In this document: piece by piece, positions 35,388-44,569 of the stretch | Layout: every line of letters starts with the position of its first letter | How positions within the stretch are numbered: position 1 is the stretch's first letter | Source: JBKCUI01 sp052161625 | Lineage (GTDB): Bacteria; Planctomycetota; Planctomycetia; Pirellulales; Pirellulaceae | Assembly: GCA_052161625.1 (NCBI GenBank) | Contig: CP197412.1 | DNA length: 64,000 bases | Strand: one strand, 5' to 3' | Made by a program: the position numbers and the translations under genes | The notes under the pieces: generated by a model | Database searches by the model: none | What the model saw: the letters and a program-made list of their open reading frames with translations, nothing else | Told to the model about the DNA's origin: nothing

Positions 35388-37700
35388 CTAGTGGTTGAAG
35401 AGGAACTCTCGGGAGCTCAAAAGACTCCAGAGGATGTCTTCCACGACGATTCGCTTGTCGTCTCCCGTGGCCGCTTGCAATTCGTCCCGAAAAGCCTTGA
35501 TCTCTGTCTCGGTTGGAAGGCGTGACAAGCATCGAACGTAGGCCGCTTCGATGAGTTTGTCGGGATCCTCGGAGTGAGCCTTGAGCAATTGGTCGACGAT
35601 GCTACCGGTTGCCGCCAGCTTGTTGTTGAGCGTATCGCCATTGTTGAGATTGAGAACTTGTATGATACTCGGCTCATCGCTCCGTTCGCATTCGCAAGTG
35701 ATACGTCTCTGATTCCTACCGAACGTTTTCAGAAAATCGCTGTCGACGCTGGAATCGAATAACTGAATCGCTTTCGTTCCTTTCGCATAAAACTTTGTGG
35801 CTCGCTTGTCTCCTCCCAAGAAAGCCACTTTGTCGAAGATCGTCGGGACAGCCGTGACATCGACGATCGCGTCATGGATGACTTCCGCCATCAAGCGGCG
35901 TGGATAGTAGTGGGAGAAGTACTTGCGGTCGGCTTGATTTAATTCCGTCGTCACACTGCTCCGCTGGTACGTTCGCGAAAGGAGAATACTTCGCATGAGT
36001 TGCTTCAGATCGTATTTCGATGCGACCAGTTCCTGACAAAGGTGGTCCATCAAGGCTGGATTGCTGGCTGGATTACTGGCTCGCATATCATCGACCGGAT
36101 TCACAATGCCGATTCCGAAATAAGCCGCCCAAACGCGATTGACGATGGAACGTGTGAAGTACGGATTCTCCGGAGATGTCAGCCAATCAGCCAACGCAAT
36201 ACGACGATCGTCCGGAGAGTGGAGATCCAAAGCTTCGCCATCCAAGGGAGCGGGGGGCTGCGGTTTACCTCGCAGTGGTTGGATCAAATCACCGCGGTCG
36301 AGAACAAGCAGCGTTCGCTGTGCGTCGCCATCGCGAACCTCGCCTCCCCAACCCTTTGCGCGGACGCGAGCGAACATGTTGGCCATGGCATAGTACTGGT
36401 CGTTCGTCCACTTTTCGAGCGGGTGATTATGGCACTTGGCACACCCAATCGAGAGCCCCATGAACGCTTGGCAGATGTTCTCGGTCATGCTTTCTGGGTC
36501 TTGATTGATGGCGTAAAAATTTGTAGCGCCGTTCTCGAGAGCTTCGCCGCGCGCGGTAACGATCTCGCGTGCGAATTGATCCCATGGGGTATTGCGTTCC
36601 ACATGCCCACGAATCCATTGGTAATAGGCTTTGATCCCGTCAGCTCGCAGCAGATTGCTATTGAGGGTCAGAAGATCGCTCCAACGATAGGTCCAGTAAT
36701 CGACAAACGCGGGACTGGCCAGCAATTGCTCGATCCACTTGGCTCGTTTATCCGGATCGCTGTCGGCCAAGAACGCGCGAACTTGCTCGTCGGTAGGAAG
36801 GGTACCGGTGGTGTCGAGCGAAGAGCGTCGCAAAAACTCGCTATCGCTACACAACGGTGATGCGTCGAGCCCCAGGGAAGCCAATTGCGAATGAACCAGC
36901 CGATCGATCGGGGATTCCGATGACTCCGCGATGGAGGTCGGGGACTGAGTTGTAGGCGGGGCAAAAGGAACTCGAATCCGCGCCAAAGCGATCTTGCTCG
37001 AGAACCAAACCGCTACAGCACCTTCCCCTGGCCCCAACACTTGAATCTGCCCATGTTCGTCGACGGTCGCAATGGATTCGTCGGTCGAAGTGAACTTGGC
37101 CCATCGCGTCACATCGTCGATTCGGCCGTTGTTGTAATGCGCTCGGACGGTCAGCTTTTGGGATTGTTGGAGGGCCAGGGTCGATTGCTCGGGATGCACC
37201 TCGATTCGCTCCAATGCAGGTGTGTTGGCATCAGGCCCCTTCGCTCCTTGCGCGATCCACTTCGCGAGGATGCGATAGTCCTCGGAATCATCGGGAAGTC
37301 TCACCCCTCCTTTGTGTTCGATGAGTCCGCTTGGTTTTGCTAGGAGAAGCGATGCTTCGGGTTGCAAGAGATCGATGCGTCGCCCGCGATCTTGGCGGGT
37401 GATGTTCAAGTGATCGGTGACGGGATCGTATCCGCGCAGCGAAAGCCGGAATCCCCCTTTGCCAGCCAAAGCACCGTGGCATGCCCCCATATTGCAGCCA
37501 TACCGCGCGAGAATCGGCTGAACATGGTTCTCAAACTCGATTCGCGATTCGGCAGCGATGGTTGGTGGGGAGGGAGGGGATGACGGTTCGGACGCCATTG
37601 CTGGCGACGGAATCCAAGCACCGAAGACGAAAACCACCGACCAAAGGATGAAGATTCGCGTTGGGTGCAGAAGACCGAATGCGGGGCTCAAGTTTTTCAT
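35388..37700 (-). CDS. DUF1549/DUF1553 planctomycete cytochrome-type protein
   Basis: 770-residue exported protein. Signal peptide (1-36), then a cytochrome-like segment with CNMGACHGALAGKGGFRLSL, whose two cysteines are spaced C-x4-C-H rather than the classical C-x2-C-H. A bacterial Ig-like (Big_2) segment follows (ERIEVHPEQSTLALQQSQKLTVRAHY...), then DUF1549 (DRLVHSQLASLGLDASPLCS...) and DUF1553 (WLTSPENPYFTRSIVNRVWAAYFGIGIV...). Such proteins are abundant in planctomycetes, and a role in polysaccharide or sulfated-sugar oxidation is proposed from context only. A DUF1501 partner, usual beside this class, is absent here. Confidence 0.9.
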   Translation of the reverse strand: MKNLSPAFGLLHPTRIFILWSVVFVFGAWIPSPAMASEPSSPPSPPTIAAESRIEFENHVQPILARYGCNMGACHGALAGKGGFRLSLRGYDPVTDHLNITRQDRGRRIDLLQPEASLLLAKPSGLIEHKGGVRLPDDSEDYRILAKWIAQGAKGPDANTPALERIEVHPEQSTLALQQSQKLTVRAHYNNGRIDDVTRWAKFTSTDESIATVDEHGQIQVLGPGEGAVAVWFSSKIALARIRVPFAPPTTQSPTSIAESSESPIDRLVHSQLASLGLDASPLCSDSEFLRRSSLDTTGTLPTDEQVRAFLADSDPDKRAKWIEQLLASPAFVDYWTYRWSDLLTLNSNLLRADGIKAYYQWIRGHVERNTPWDQFAREIVTARGEALENGATNFYAINQDPESMTENICQAFMGLSIGCAKCHNHPLEKWTNDQYYAMANMFARVRAKGWGGEVRDGDAQRTLLVLDRGDLIQPLRGKPQPPAPLDGEALDLHSPDDRRIALADWLTSPENPYFTRSIVNRVWAAYFGIGIVNPVDDMRASNPASNPALMDHLCQELVASKYDLKQLMRSILLSRTYQRSSVTTELNQADRKYFSHYYPRRLMAEVIHDAIVDVTAVPTIFDKVAFLGGDKRATKFYAKGTKAIQLFDSSVDSDFLKTFGRNQRRITCECERSDEPSIIQVLNLNNGDTLNNKLAATGSIVDQLLKAHSEDPDKLIEAAYVRCLSRLPTETEIKAFRDELQAATGDDKRIVVEDILWSLLSSREFLFNH

Positions 37701-37854
37701 GGCGGCAAGGAGAGGTTGCGGTAGGACTTTTCATGAATGGGGAGGTGTCGAGGGCAAGCACCTTCGTCTATTCTAGTCGATGAGCCCTCCGCTGTACCAC
37801 GGTTGCCCCTCGTTCCTCTCCAATTCCTCTGCACCCACCCAGGTGACTCCCACT

Positions 37855-39249
37855 ATGCGCATCGGTTCCTATTTACTCGCTCTACACCATCTAGGCGGAA
37901 TCGTTTTAGCTGGAATCGTTTGGAGTTCGATTGGGATCGGTCAGGAAACGCCCTACGACCACCCTCCCGAAATCCATCCGCCTCTCTATCGTGTTCGCTA
38001 TGAAAAGAGCGAGATCGAGGGTGGCTTGCAATTCGCCTCGAACTTCACCATTTGGATACCAGAGGGTGTGAAGCGATTGCGAGGTGTCGTCGTCCATCAA
38101 CATGGATGCGGAGAAGGCTCCTGCAAATCAGGACAGACCGGGGCGATGGACCTGCATTGGCAAGCGTTGGCCAAGAAGCATGACTGCGCCTTGCTCAGCC
38201 CAGTCTACGAGCAGCCGGAATCTGCGGACTGCAAACTCTGGTGCGATCCTCGCAACGGTTCGGATGCCACGTTCCAAAAGGCCTTGCTGGACCTCGGTGC
38301 AACGACAGGCCATCCCGAACTCGGTTCGATCCCTTGGGCTCTGTGGGGGCACAGCGGAGGAGGGCATTGGGCAGGTGGCATGGCCATTCTCCATCCCGAT
38401 CGCGTTGTGGCGGCTTGGTTGCGCTCAGGGGTCCCTCCCATTCGCTCCGAAGGTGACAAACCCGCTCCATGGGAACTTCATGATGGGGTCACAACAGTAC
38501 CCATCATGTGCAATCTGGGTACGAAAGAAGGTGTCACCGACAAAGAAGGACGATTCGCCCGAGTTTGGGGCGGTGTGGAATCTTTCTTCGTGGCATTGCG
38601 CACGCGAGGCGGCTTGGCCAGCCTTTCGATCGACCCGAAAACCAGCCATGAGTGCGGCAATCAACGGTATCTCGCGATCGCTTGGTTAGACGCTTGCTTG
38701 GAGCACCGACTTCCTCGCGAAGAAGGAGCTCCAATGCAGGTGATGCCGGGCGATCAAGCTTGGGTGGCCCTCTTCGAACCCTCGAATCCCACCCGAGTGG
38801 AAGCGATGCCCGCAGCGAGCTTTTCAGGGGAGATGAAGACCACCAACTGGCTTCCTAACGAAGATGTCGCCAGCCAATGGATGCAATACATGATCGATAC
38901 ATCGATCGAGGACAAGTCCCCGCCGCCAACCCCCAGAAACGTGAAAGTAACCGGTGGTCAAATCGAATGGGAGTGCGATGCCGATTTGGAAAGTGGACTG
39001 GCCCAGTTTGTGATCATCCGGGATGGGAAAGCGATCGCACGTGTGCCCGAGATGCCAACCAACCCCTTTGGCAGACCCTTATTTCAAGGCAGCTCGTATA
39101 GCGACACTCCGGTGCAACCATTGGCAATGATGCGATTCGTGGACGCGTCGGCACTCTTGGGGGAGGAGTATCGATATCAAGTGGTCGCGATCAATACCGC
39201 TGGACTCCGCTCGCCTCGCAGCGAGGTGGGCAGCGAGGTGGGCAAGTGA
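37855..39249 (+). CDS. Secreted alpha/beta hydrolase with C-terminal fibronectin-III-like domain
   Basis: 464-residue exported protein. The frame opens at 37780, but the ATG at 37855 starts the signal peptide. The N-terminal half is a hydrolase: oxyanion region VVHQHGCGEGSCKSGQ, nucleophile elbow WGHSGGGHWAGG, and a likely His in DPKTSHECGN. Residues about 350-460 resemble a fibronectin type III repeat (PTPRNVKVTGGQIEWECDADLESGLAQFVIIRDG). The stop overlaps the start of the sulfatase gene by one base (TGATG), so the two are coupled. Substrate unknown; a sugar ester is likely from the neighbour. Confidence 0.8.
   Translation: MRIGSYLLALHHLGGIVLAGIVWSSIGIGQETPYDHPPEIHPPLYRVRYEKSEIEGGLQFASNFTIWIPEGVKRLRGVVVHQHGCGEGSCKSGQTGAMDLHWQALAKKHDCALLSPVYEQPESADCKLWCDPRNGSDATFQKALLDLGATTGHPELGSIPWALWGHSGGGHWAGGMAILHPDRVVAAWLRSGVPPIRSEGDKPAPWELHDGVTTVPIMCNLGTKEGVTDKEGRFARVWGGVESFFVALRTRGGLASLSIDPKTSHECGNQRYLAIAWLDACLEHRLPREEGAPMQVMPGDQAWVALFEPSNPTRVEAMPAASFSGEMKTTNWLPNEDVASQWMQYMIDTSIEDKSPPPTPRNVKVTGGQIEWECDADLESGLAQFVIIRDGKAIARVPEMPTNPFGRPLFQGSSYSDTPVQPLAMMRFVDASALLGEEYRYQVVAINTAGLRSPRSEVGSEVGK
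39219..39242 (+). repeat. 12-bp direct repeat, two copies, at the 3' end of a coding sequence
   Basis: CAGCGAGGTGGG at 39219-39230 and 39231-39242, in frame, encoding the GSEVGSEVG end of the secreted hydrolase. It stops seven bases before the stop codon. Confidence 0.85.
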
Positions 39250-40790
39250 TGCGCCATCGCAGAGCGGGAAGTACCGTGCACCTACTCCTCTCGGTGTTTT
39301 TCACATGGTGCATGTTGACGATGCACTGTTTGGGCGAAACGGACGAACGTCCGAATGTGCTCATGATTTTGGTCGACGATCTCAAACCAATCTTGGGATG
39401 TTATGGCGATCCGTTTGCCAAGACCCCCAATATCGACCGACTCGCTTCCCGCGGAATGCGCTTCGAACGAGCTTACTGCAATCAAGCGGTTTGCGCCCCA
39501 TCCCGCTTCACGCTGATGCTCGGATCTCACTCGACTTCAACAGGACTGTATGGACTGGGAAGCAAACTCCGGGAGCGACTGCCCGACGCGGTAACCCTTC
39601 CGCAATACTTCGCATCTCACGGATACCATGTAGAGGGACTCGGGAAAGTCTTTCACGTTGGGCACGGCAATGAAGGGGATCCTGAATCGTTCCCCCATGG
39701 ATTCGTCAAAGACAAGGTGATCGAGTACCTCGATGCTGCAAGCACCGGTGGGGGGCAATTGACTCGAGAAGAAGCCCTTTTCACCAACCAATCGCTCGAT
39801 CGGATCCCCTCCCTGCCTCGAGGAGCGGCTTGGGAGTCGCCGGTCGTGCCGGATGACGCCTACGCAGACGGTCGAATGGCGAAGCGGATGGTGCAGAAAC
39901 TCCAGGAAGCCGATGACCGTCGCAAAAAAATGGGGACGCCTTTCTTTCTGATGGCAGGTTTCGTACGACCGCATTTACCATTCTCTGCACCGAGAAAGTA
40001 TTGGGATTTGTATGACCCCCATTCGCTACCCCTTGCGGTCGATCACACAGAACCAAAAGATGCACCGACCGTCGCTGGAAAGCGAGGCGGTGAGATCGCC
40101 GCGTACGAGCCTATTCCGCCAGGGCCTGTCGCACCTTTCCCGGAGACTTTGCAACGCCATTTGGTCCATGGTTACTACGCGAGCACCAGCTACATGGATG
40201 CGCAATTGGGATTGGTGATGGAGGAGTTCGACCGATTGGAATTAGGGAAAAATACGATCGTTGTCTTCTGGAGCGATCATGGATTCCATTTAGGAGACCA
40301 TGGCATCTGGACTAAGCACACGAATTACGAGCAAGCCAACCGCATTCCGATGGTGATTTGCGGGCCATCGATTGCCCCCGGTTCGACGACCGGTCAATTG
40401 GCTCAGAGCGTGGATCTGTATCCAACGCTGGCGGAACTGGCGGGATTGCCACACCCGACAGGGCCGCAAGCGATGGATGGTCTCAGTTTGGTGCCTGTCC
40501 TTCAGGATCCTGCCGCCAGGATCCGCGATCATGCGTACCATGTCTTTCCAAAAGAGAAATTGGGACGAGCGATTCGAACCGAGCGCTATCGATTGGTCGA
40601 GTGGCGAGGCAATCGAGGTGGCGCGATCGAACTGGAGCTTTACGACTATCAAGACGATCCGGCCGAGTCGCGGAATCTTGCAACCGAACAACCTGAAGTT
40701 GCTCGAGAACTGCAACGAATCTTGGAACAGTATCCGCCAGCCGTCCGCGCTGGAGAGCCTGCGCGACGGCAAGGCTCGGCGGTTAGATAA
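39249..40790 (+). CDS. Formylglycine-dependent sulfatase
   Basis: Exported type I sulfatase, 513 residues, iduronate-2-sulfatase-like. An ATG at 39249 (a GTG one codon earlier is possible) overlaps the previous stop. A signal peptide is followed by VDDLKP with metal aspartates and the C-x-P-S-R signature CAPSR, whose cysteine becomes the catalytic formylglycine. The segments FWSDHGFHLGDHG and TKHTNYEQANRIPM are typical. It would remove sulfate from sulfated glycans outside the cytoplasm. The coupled hydrolase upstream suggests joint action on a decorated polysaccharide. A 14-bp direct repeat lies just after the stop. Confidence 0.93.
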   Translation: MRHRRAGSTVHLLLSVFFTWCMLTMHCLGETDERPNVLMILVDDLKPILGCYGDPFAKTPNIDRLASRGMRFERAYCNQAVCAPSRFTLMLGSHSTSTGLYGLGSKLRERLPDAVTLPQYFASHGYHVEGLGKVFHVGHGNEGDPESFPHGFVKDKVIEYLDAASTGGGQLTREEALFTNQSLDRIPSLPRGAAWESPVVPDDAYADGRMAKRMVQKLQEADDRRKKMGTPFFLMAGFVRPHLPFSAPRKYWDLYDPHSLPLAVDHTEPKDAPTVAGKRGGEIAAYEPIPPGPVAPFPETLQRHLVHGYYASTSYMDAQLGLVMEEFDRLELGKNTIVVFWSDHGFHLGDHGIWTKHTNYEQANRIPMVICGPSIAPGSTTGQLAQSVDLYPTLAELAGLPHPTGPQAMDGLSLVPVLQDPAARIRDHAYHVFPKEKLGRAIRTERYRLVEWRGNRGGAIELELYDYQDDPAESRNLATEQPEVARELQRILEQYPPAVRAGEPARRQGSAVR

Positions 40791-40792
40791 GA

Positions 40793-40820
40793 CCTCTGGT
40801 CAGGTACCTCTGGTCAGGTA
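40793..40820. repeat. 14-bp direct repeat, two copies, directly after a stop codon
   Basis: CCTCTGGTCAGGTA occurs at 40793-40806 and again at 40807-40820, exact tandem copies starting two bases after the sulfatase stop. It is outside coding sequence. Confidence 0.93.
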
Positions 40821-40869
40821 GCGAGCGTCGCAAGGCATTCGAGAGCATGATTTCGCTAGAAGCTGTGGC

Positions 40870-41664
40870 TTAGGCAGGCTGCAGCTTGGCGCGGACCCGT
40901 TCGGAGTCTTCGTAGTATTCGGCATGATGCAACTGCGAGGCGGCGAAGCGATCGACGACGATGGTGACGTTTGGGTGAAGCTGCAGTGCGCTCGCCGGCA
41001 ATCCCGATGAAACGGCTCCCTCGACACAACCTGCTACCGCTTTCGCTTTATTGGCTCCGGTAGCCAGGAGGAGAATCGAACGAGCCTCGAGAATTGTCGC
41101 GATCCCCATCGTGATCGCGGCTATGGGGACTTCGTCGATCGACGCAAAGTAACGCGCATTGTCGCTACGGGTTTGGCGCGTCAAGGTTTTGAGTCGCGTA
41201 CGAGATGCGAGCGAAGAACCGACTTCGTTGAATCCGATGTGGCCATCGGTGCCAATGCCTAATACTTGAAGGTCGATGCCACCGGCGCTGCGGACCTTCG
41301 CTTCATAGGCCTCTGCACTCGCAGGCAGATCGCACTTCCAAGTTTGAGGAACGGACGTGTTCTCGGTTCGGATGTCGATGTGCCGAAAGAGCGACTCCTT
41401 CATGTAGTAGTGATAACTCTGATCGTGCTCGGGAGGGAGACCGACATACTCATCGAGATTGAACGAACAAACGTCGGCGAACGATAGTGCCCCGTCGCGA
41501 TAGCGTTGGATCAATTCGTTATAAAGTCCGAGAGGCGTTCCGCCGGTCGCCAATCCGAGCACAGGAGACTTTCCGGTTTCGCGTGCGCGTTGCATTGCCC
41601 TCGCTACTTGATCCGCGGCAAATCGGGACACCTCTTCCGTTGAATCAAGAATAACAACACGCAC
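40870..41664 (-). CDS. nagB: Glucosamine-6-phosphate deaminase
   Basis: Converts glucosamine-6-phosphate to fructose-6-phosphate and ammonia. The frame opens at 41739, but that start lies across a terminator hairpin; the GTG at 41664 (264 residues, like E. coli NagB at 266) has GAAGG upstream and is preferred. Active-site residues lie in GLATGGTPLGLY, FNLDEYVGL and GIGTDGHIGFNEVGSSL. It is separated by a terminator from the secreted protein gene upstream on the same strand, so it is likely transcribed alone. It links amino-sugar catabolism to glycolysis. Confidence 0.95.
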   Translation of the reverse strand: MRVVILDSTEEVSRFAADQVARAMQRARETGKSPVLGLATGGTPLGLYNELIQRYRDGALSFADVCSFNLDEYVGLPPEHDQSYHYYMKESLFRHIDIRTENTSVPQTWKCDLPASAEAYEAKVRSAGGIDLQVLGIGTDGHIGFNEVGSSLASRTRLKTLTRQTRSDNARYFASIDEVPIAAITMGIATILEARSILLLATGANKAKAVAGCVEGAVSSGLPASALQLHPNVTIVVDRFAASQLHHAEYYEDSERVRAKLQPA

Positions 41665-41705
41665 GTTAAAGCAGCCTTCAAGGAGAGAGGTGGGATAGGG
41701 AAACG

Positions 41706-41736
41706 AGAAAGCCTCCGCACGGGGAGGCTTTCTTTT
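41706..41736 (-). terminator. Terminator hairpin between the secreted protein gene and nagB
   Basis: GAAAGCCTCC and GGAGGCTTTC form a perfect 10-bp stem with a 6-nt loop. On the plus strand a TTTT follows; on the minus strand the tail is CTCGTTT. It lies 27 bp after the stop of the secreted protein gene (minus strand) and 42 bp before the chosen nagB start. Confidence 0.75.
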
Positions 41737-41762
41737 CATTGAACCAGCGTTCGGTGAATGCG

Positions 41763-42335
41763 TTACTTTGTCTTAAGGCCTTCGACCATTTTCACAAAGG
41801 CCGGTTTGGTCGACTCGATCAAATCCTTCGCGCCGGTCGCCTTGACGTAGACTCGTGTTCCACTTTTCAGTTCGATGATCGCTCCGAGCATGCGATGATT
41901 TTCAAGCTTCTTCATCGGTCCGGGGGCAAAAGGACCGCCACCCATCGATTCCTTGTAGGTACCGGTGATATCGACCAAATGGACAACGGTTGCGCCGATG
42001 TCTTTCTTTTCCATTTTGATATCGTCTTTTTTGGCGCCATCAAACTGTCCGACCCAACGATCGATATTGTTCTGCACCGAGCCTCCGGAAATGGAGAACG
42101 TGATCCGAGCGAAGGCATCGCCGGTAGCGGGCACGCGGAACTCGTGCTGGATGACCGTGCTCTTTGGCGGCATTTGCTTCCACGTGTCGGGGGTGACCAG
42201 CGTGAGCGCATCGTCAGCGAAGGTCAACGTTGCAGAAGCGGTTTTAGCATCGCCACCTTTTTCTTGGCCGAAAGTCGTGGCGGAAGCGGTGAAGCAGGAC
42301 AAGGCGAGGAGGGCGGTGTTCAAGATTCTTCGCAT
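41763..42335 (-). CDS. Small secreted protein of unknown function
   Basis: 190-residue exported protein. The frame opens at 42479, but the ATG at 42335 starts the signal peptide (MRRILNTALLALSCFTASATTFGQ). The mature part is mostly beta (ATLTFADDALTLVTPDTWKQ, then STVIQHEFRVPATGDAFARITFS) and ends in a conserved-looking helix (ESTKPAFVKMVEGLK). I recognise no named family. It is divergent from nadC, with a 120-bp gap. Confidence 0.75.
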   Translation of the reverse strand: MRRILNTALLALSCFTASATTFGQEKGGDAKTASATLTFADDALTLVTPDTWKQMPPKSTVIQHEFRVPATGDAFARITFSISGGSVQNNIDRWVGQFDGAKKDDIKMEKKDIGATVVHLVDITGTYKESMGGGPFAPGPMKKLENHRMLGAIIELKSGTRVYVKATGAKDLIESTKPAFVKMVEGLKTK

Positions 42336-42455
42336 AGCAAACGAATTCTCCAGCGAGGGAAGGGGGGGATAGGCTGATTCGATTACACTATACGCGGAGA
42401 GTCGGAACGAACAAACACCCAAAACCCATAAACGCAAATCCCAAGGTTTTTTCCC

Positions 42456-43391
42456 ATGCAGAGCGACTACCGATCGCAAACCATCGACCCGCCATTGCTC
42501 GACGACCTATCACAGTTGGTTCGTTTGGCGATACGCGAAGATCTGGATCGGATCGCGGACTTAACCACCATGGCCTTGGTACCCGAAGGAGTGCATGGTG
42601 CCGCGGTGATTCAGGCCAGGAGCAGCGGCGTCGCGGCAGGGGTCGATTTGATCGAAGCGATGATTCAGGAGATGGACTGTTCGATCGGGTTGGAAACGTT
42701 TGTTGGAGACGGGGAAGTCTTCGCGGCGGGGCAAGCCCTGGCGGAGCTATCCGGTGAAGCCCGCGATCTGCTGACTTGCGAGCGAACGGTATTGAATTTT
42801 CTGGGGCGGATGTGCGGCATCGCGACATTGACTGCCCAGTACGTCGCGCAGGTGCACGGAACACGTGCGAAAGTTTACGACACTCGAAAGACGACTCCGG
42901 GCTGGAGACGTTTGGAAAAATATTCCGTGCGATGCGGAGGAGGACGCAATCATCGCTTGGGACTCTTTGATGGCGTCTTGATCAAGGACAATCATTTGGC
43001 GTGCAGGGCCGCATCCGATGGAACGCTGCTTGACCCAGGTGCTGCCGTGCGTGCGGCGAAGGAATATCTCGCCAGCGGTGCGTTCAAATTCGATTCCATG
43101 CCGATGATCGAAATCGAGATCGACAGCATCTCGCAACTCGAATCGGCATTGAATGCGTCCCCAGATATCGTTCTTCTCGACAATATGGATGTAGAAACGC
43201 TCGAGCGATGCGTCGCCCTACGCGATACCGTCCATCCCGCCGTGCAGCTAGAGGCTTCAGGCGGAGTCAATCTCAAGACCATTGCGGGAATCGCCCGAAC
43301 CGGTGTGGACCGGATCAGCGTCGGGGCGCTGACCCACTCGGCGATCAATCTCGACCTAGGCCTGGATTGGAAGTTAGGCAATCCAACCTAG
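42456..43391 (+). CDS. nadC: Nicotinate-nucleotide pyrophosphorylase (carboxylating)
   Basis: Quinolinate phosphoribosyltransferase, which makes nicotinate mononucleotide from quinolinate and PRPP in de novo NAD synthesis. Motifs: RTVLNFLGRMCGIATLT, DTRKTTPGWR (quinolinate-binding), KYSVRCGGGRNHRLGLFDGVLIKDNH, the late Asp-rich VLLDNMD and the phosphate-binding EASGGVN followed by SVGALTHS. At 311 residues it is slightly longer than E. coli NadC (297). nadA and nadB are not adjacent. Confidence 0.96.
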   Translation: MQSDYRSQTIDPPLLDDLSQLVRLAIREDLDRIADLTTMALVPEGVHGAAVIQARSSGVAAGVDLIEAMIQEMDCSIGLETFVGDGEVFAAGQALAELSGEARDLLTCERTVLNFLGRMCGIATLTAQYVAQVHGTRAKVYDTRKTTPGWRRLEKYSVRCGGGRNHRLGLFDGVLIKDNHLACRAASDGTLLDPGAAVRAAKEYLASGAFKFDSMPMIEIEIDSISQLESALNASPDIVLLDNMDVETLERCVALRDTVHPAVQLEASGGVNLKTIAGIARTGVDRISVGALTHSAINLDLGLDWKLGNPT

Positions 43392-43392
43392 C

Positions 43393-44394
43393 CTACGGAC
43401 GGCTCGCGACCCGTTGGGTTTTCAGAACGTAGAACTTGGGATCGTCGATGACCCAATCCGTGGACCAATCTCTGCCATTGTCGCTGTTGACCACGTTGTA
43501 AAAGAAAGATCGGACTTCTTCGCAGCGATAGCCGTAGGGCATGGCGGTGGCCAAGTAATCGTCGCGGGTGAGTTCCTCTGTCCCCGGTTTCGCAAAATAG
43601 TGAACCAACCCGTCCGGCGTGAAGGATATACCCAACGTCCACCATCCCATGGTTTGCAGTTCTGGCCCCAGGAAATCACCACCGCTGCGATCTGCTCGGA
43701 TTCGGAAGTAAGCATAGGGGACGTTTTGGTTTCCAACCTTTTTCACACCCCGGAGTATGAAGAGCCCAGGCCAATAGATCTCCTCTTTTTGCTCCTTCGA
43801 AGCGAACATGAACTGCTTCTTCGATTCGGTGATTGTTGTTTCCACCGCGGCGCGGAATGCGAAATGGGGACCGTTTCGGCGTTCCCAGTCCTCCATAGGT
43901 GGCAGATAAACGCGGGTCGTCATGCTGGGGGATTGCGACACCGGAACCGTACCACCCAGACGATATTGCACATTGCAGATGAAATCGTCCTGGTGCATTT
44001 TGTGACTTGGACGGTTCGGAATGCCCGTTTGAAGAGACTTCAACAGCAGTGCACCCTCACTGCCGGGTAATCCACCCTCGGGGGTTGCAACCCTTTTGAC
44101 AATATCGGGGTGGCCCCGTTTGGCACCTTCGTACCAACGGCCATTGGTCGATTTCCCAAGAGGGGCGCGTTGATTTTCGTCGATGTCCTCGGTGCTTTTT
44201 GGATTGTTGGGGACGAAGGACCAAGTTTCGTCTTCAAAGTCGTCTCCGACTTGGGTCAAGTGCACACCGGTTCCCGGCACGACAATGTTGGTCGCCATCT
44301 GCCCCAATGCCACTTTGGGAACGGCAAAAAGAAGGGAAAGAGTGGCCCAAGCTAGATAGTTTTGCAATGAATAACGCATGGGATCGACCGACAT
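43393..44394 (-). CDS. Secreted protein of unknown function
   Basis: 333-residue exported protein. ATG at 44394 is taken; an ATG five codons later (44379) also fits, since the signal peptide proper starts MRYSLQNYLAWATLSLLFAV. The rest is beta-rich with many aromatic residues (WSTDWVIDDPKFYVL, GWWTLGISFTPDGLVHYF), the look of a carbohydrate-binding or laminin-G-type jelly roll, which is inference. Its stop is 2 bp from the nadC stop, convergent. Gap to the next gene (44395-44569) is 175 bp. Confidence 0.7.
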   Translation of the reverse strand: MSVDPMRYSLQNYLAWATLSLLFAVPKVALGQMATNIVVPGTGVHLTQVGDDFEDETWSFVPNNPKSTEDIDENQRAPLGKSTNGRWYEGAKRGHPDIVKRVATPEGGLPGSEGALLLKSLQTGIPNRPSHKMHQDDFICNVQYRLGGTVPVSQSPSMTTRVYLPPMEDWERRNGPHFAFRAAVETTITESKKQFMFASKEQKEEIYWPGLFILRGVKKVGNQNVPYAYFRIRADRSGGDFLGPELQTMGWWTLGISFTPDGLVHYFAKPGTEELTRDDYLATAMPYGYRCEEVRSFFYNVVNSDNGRDWSTDWVIDDPKFYVLKTQRVASRP

Positions 44395-44569
44395 TAAGCG
44401 GGAACGGACAGAAATCTGGTTATGTTTCTAGTCGTATCGGCCGGTAAGGTCGGAACAATCGGCGTTTTCGTTTGAGCTACCAAACTGAACGCATATTGCG
44501 TAAGTTAACATCAGAAAAACTGGACTCCTCCCGGCATTTCCGGAGAGCCCTTACGATTTTTTGGCAGGA

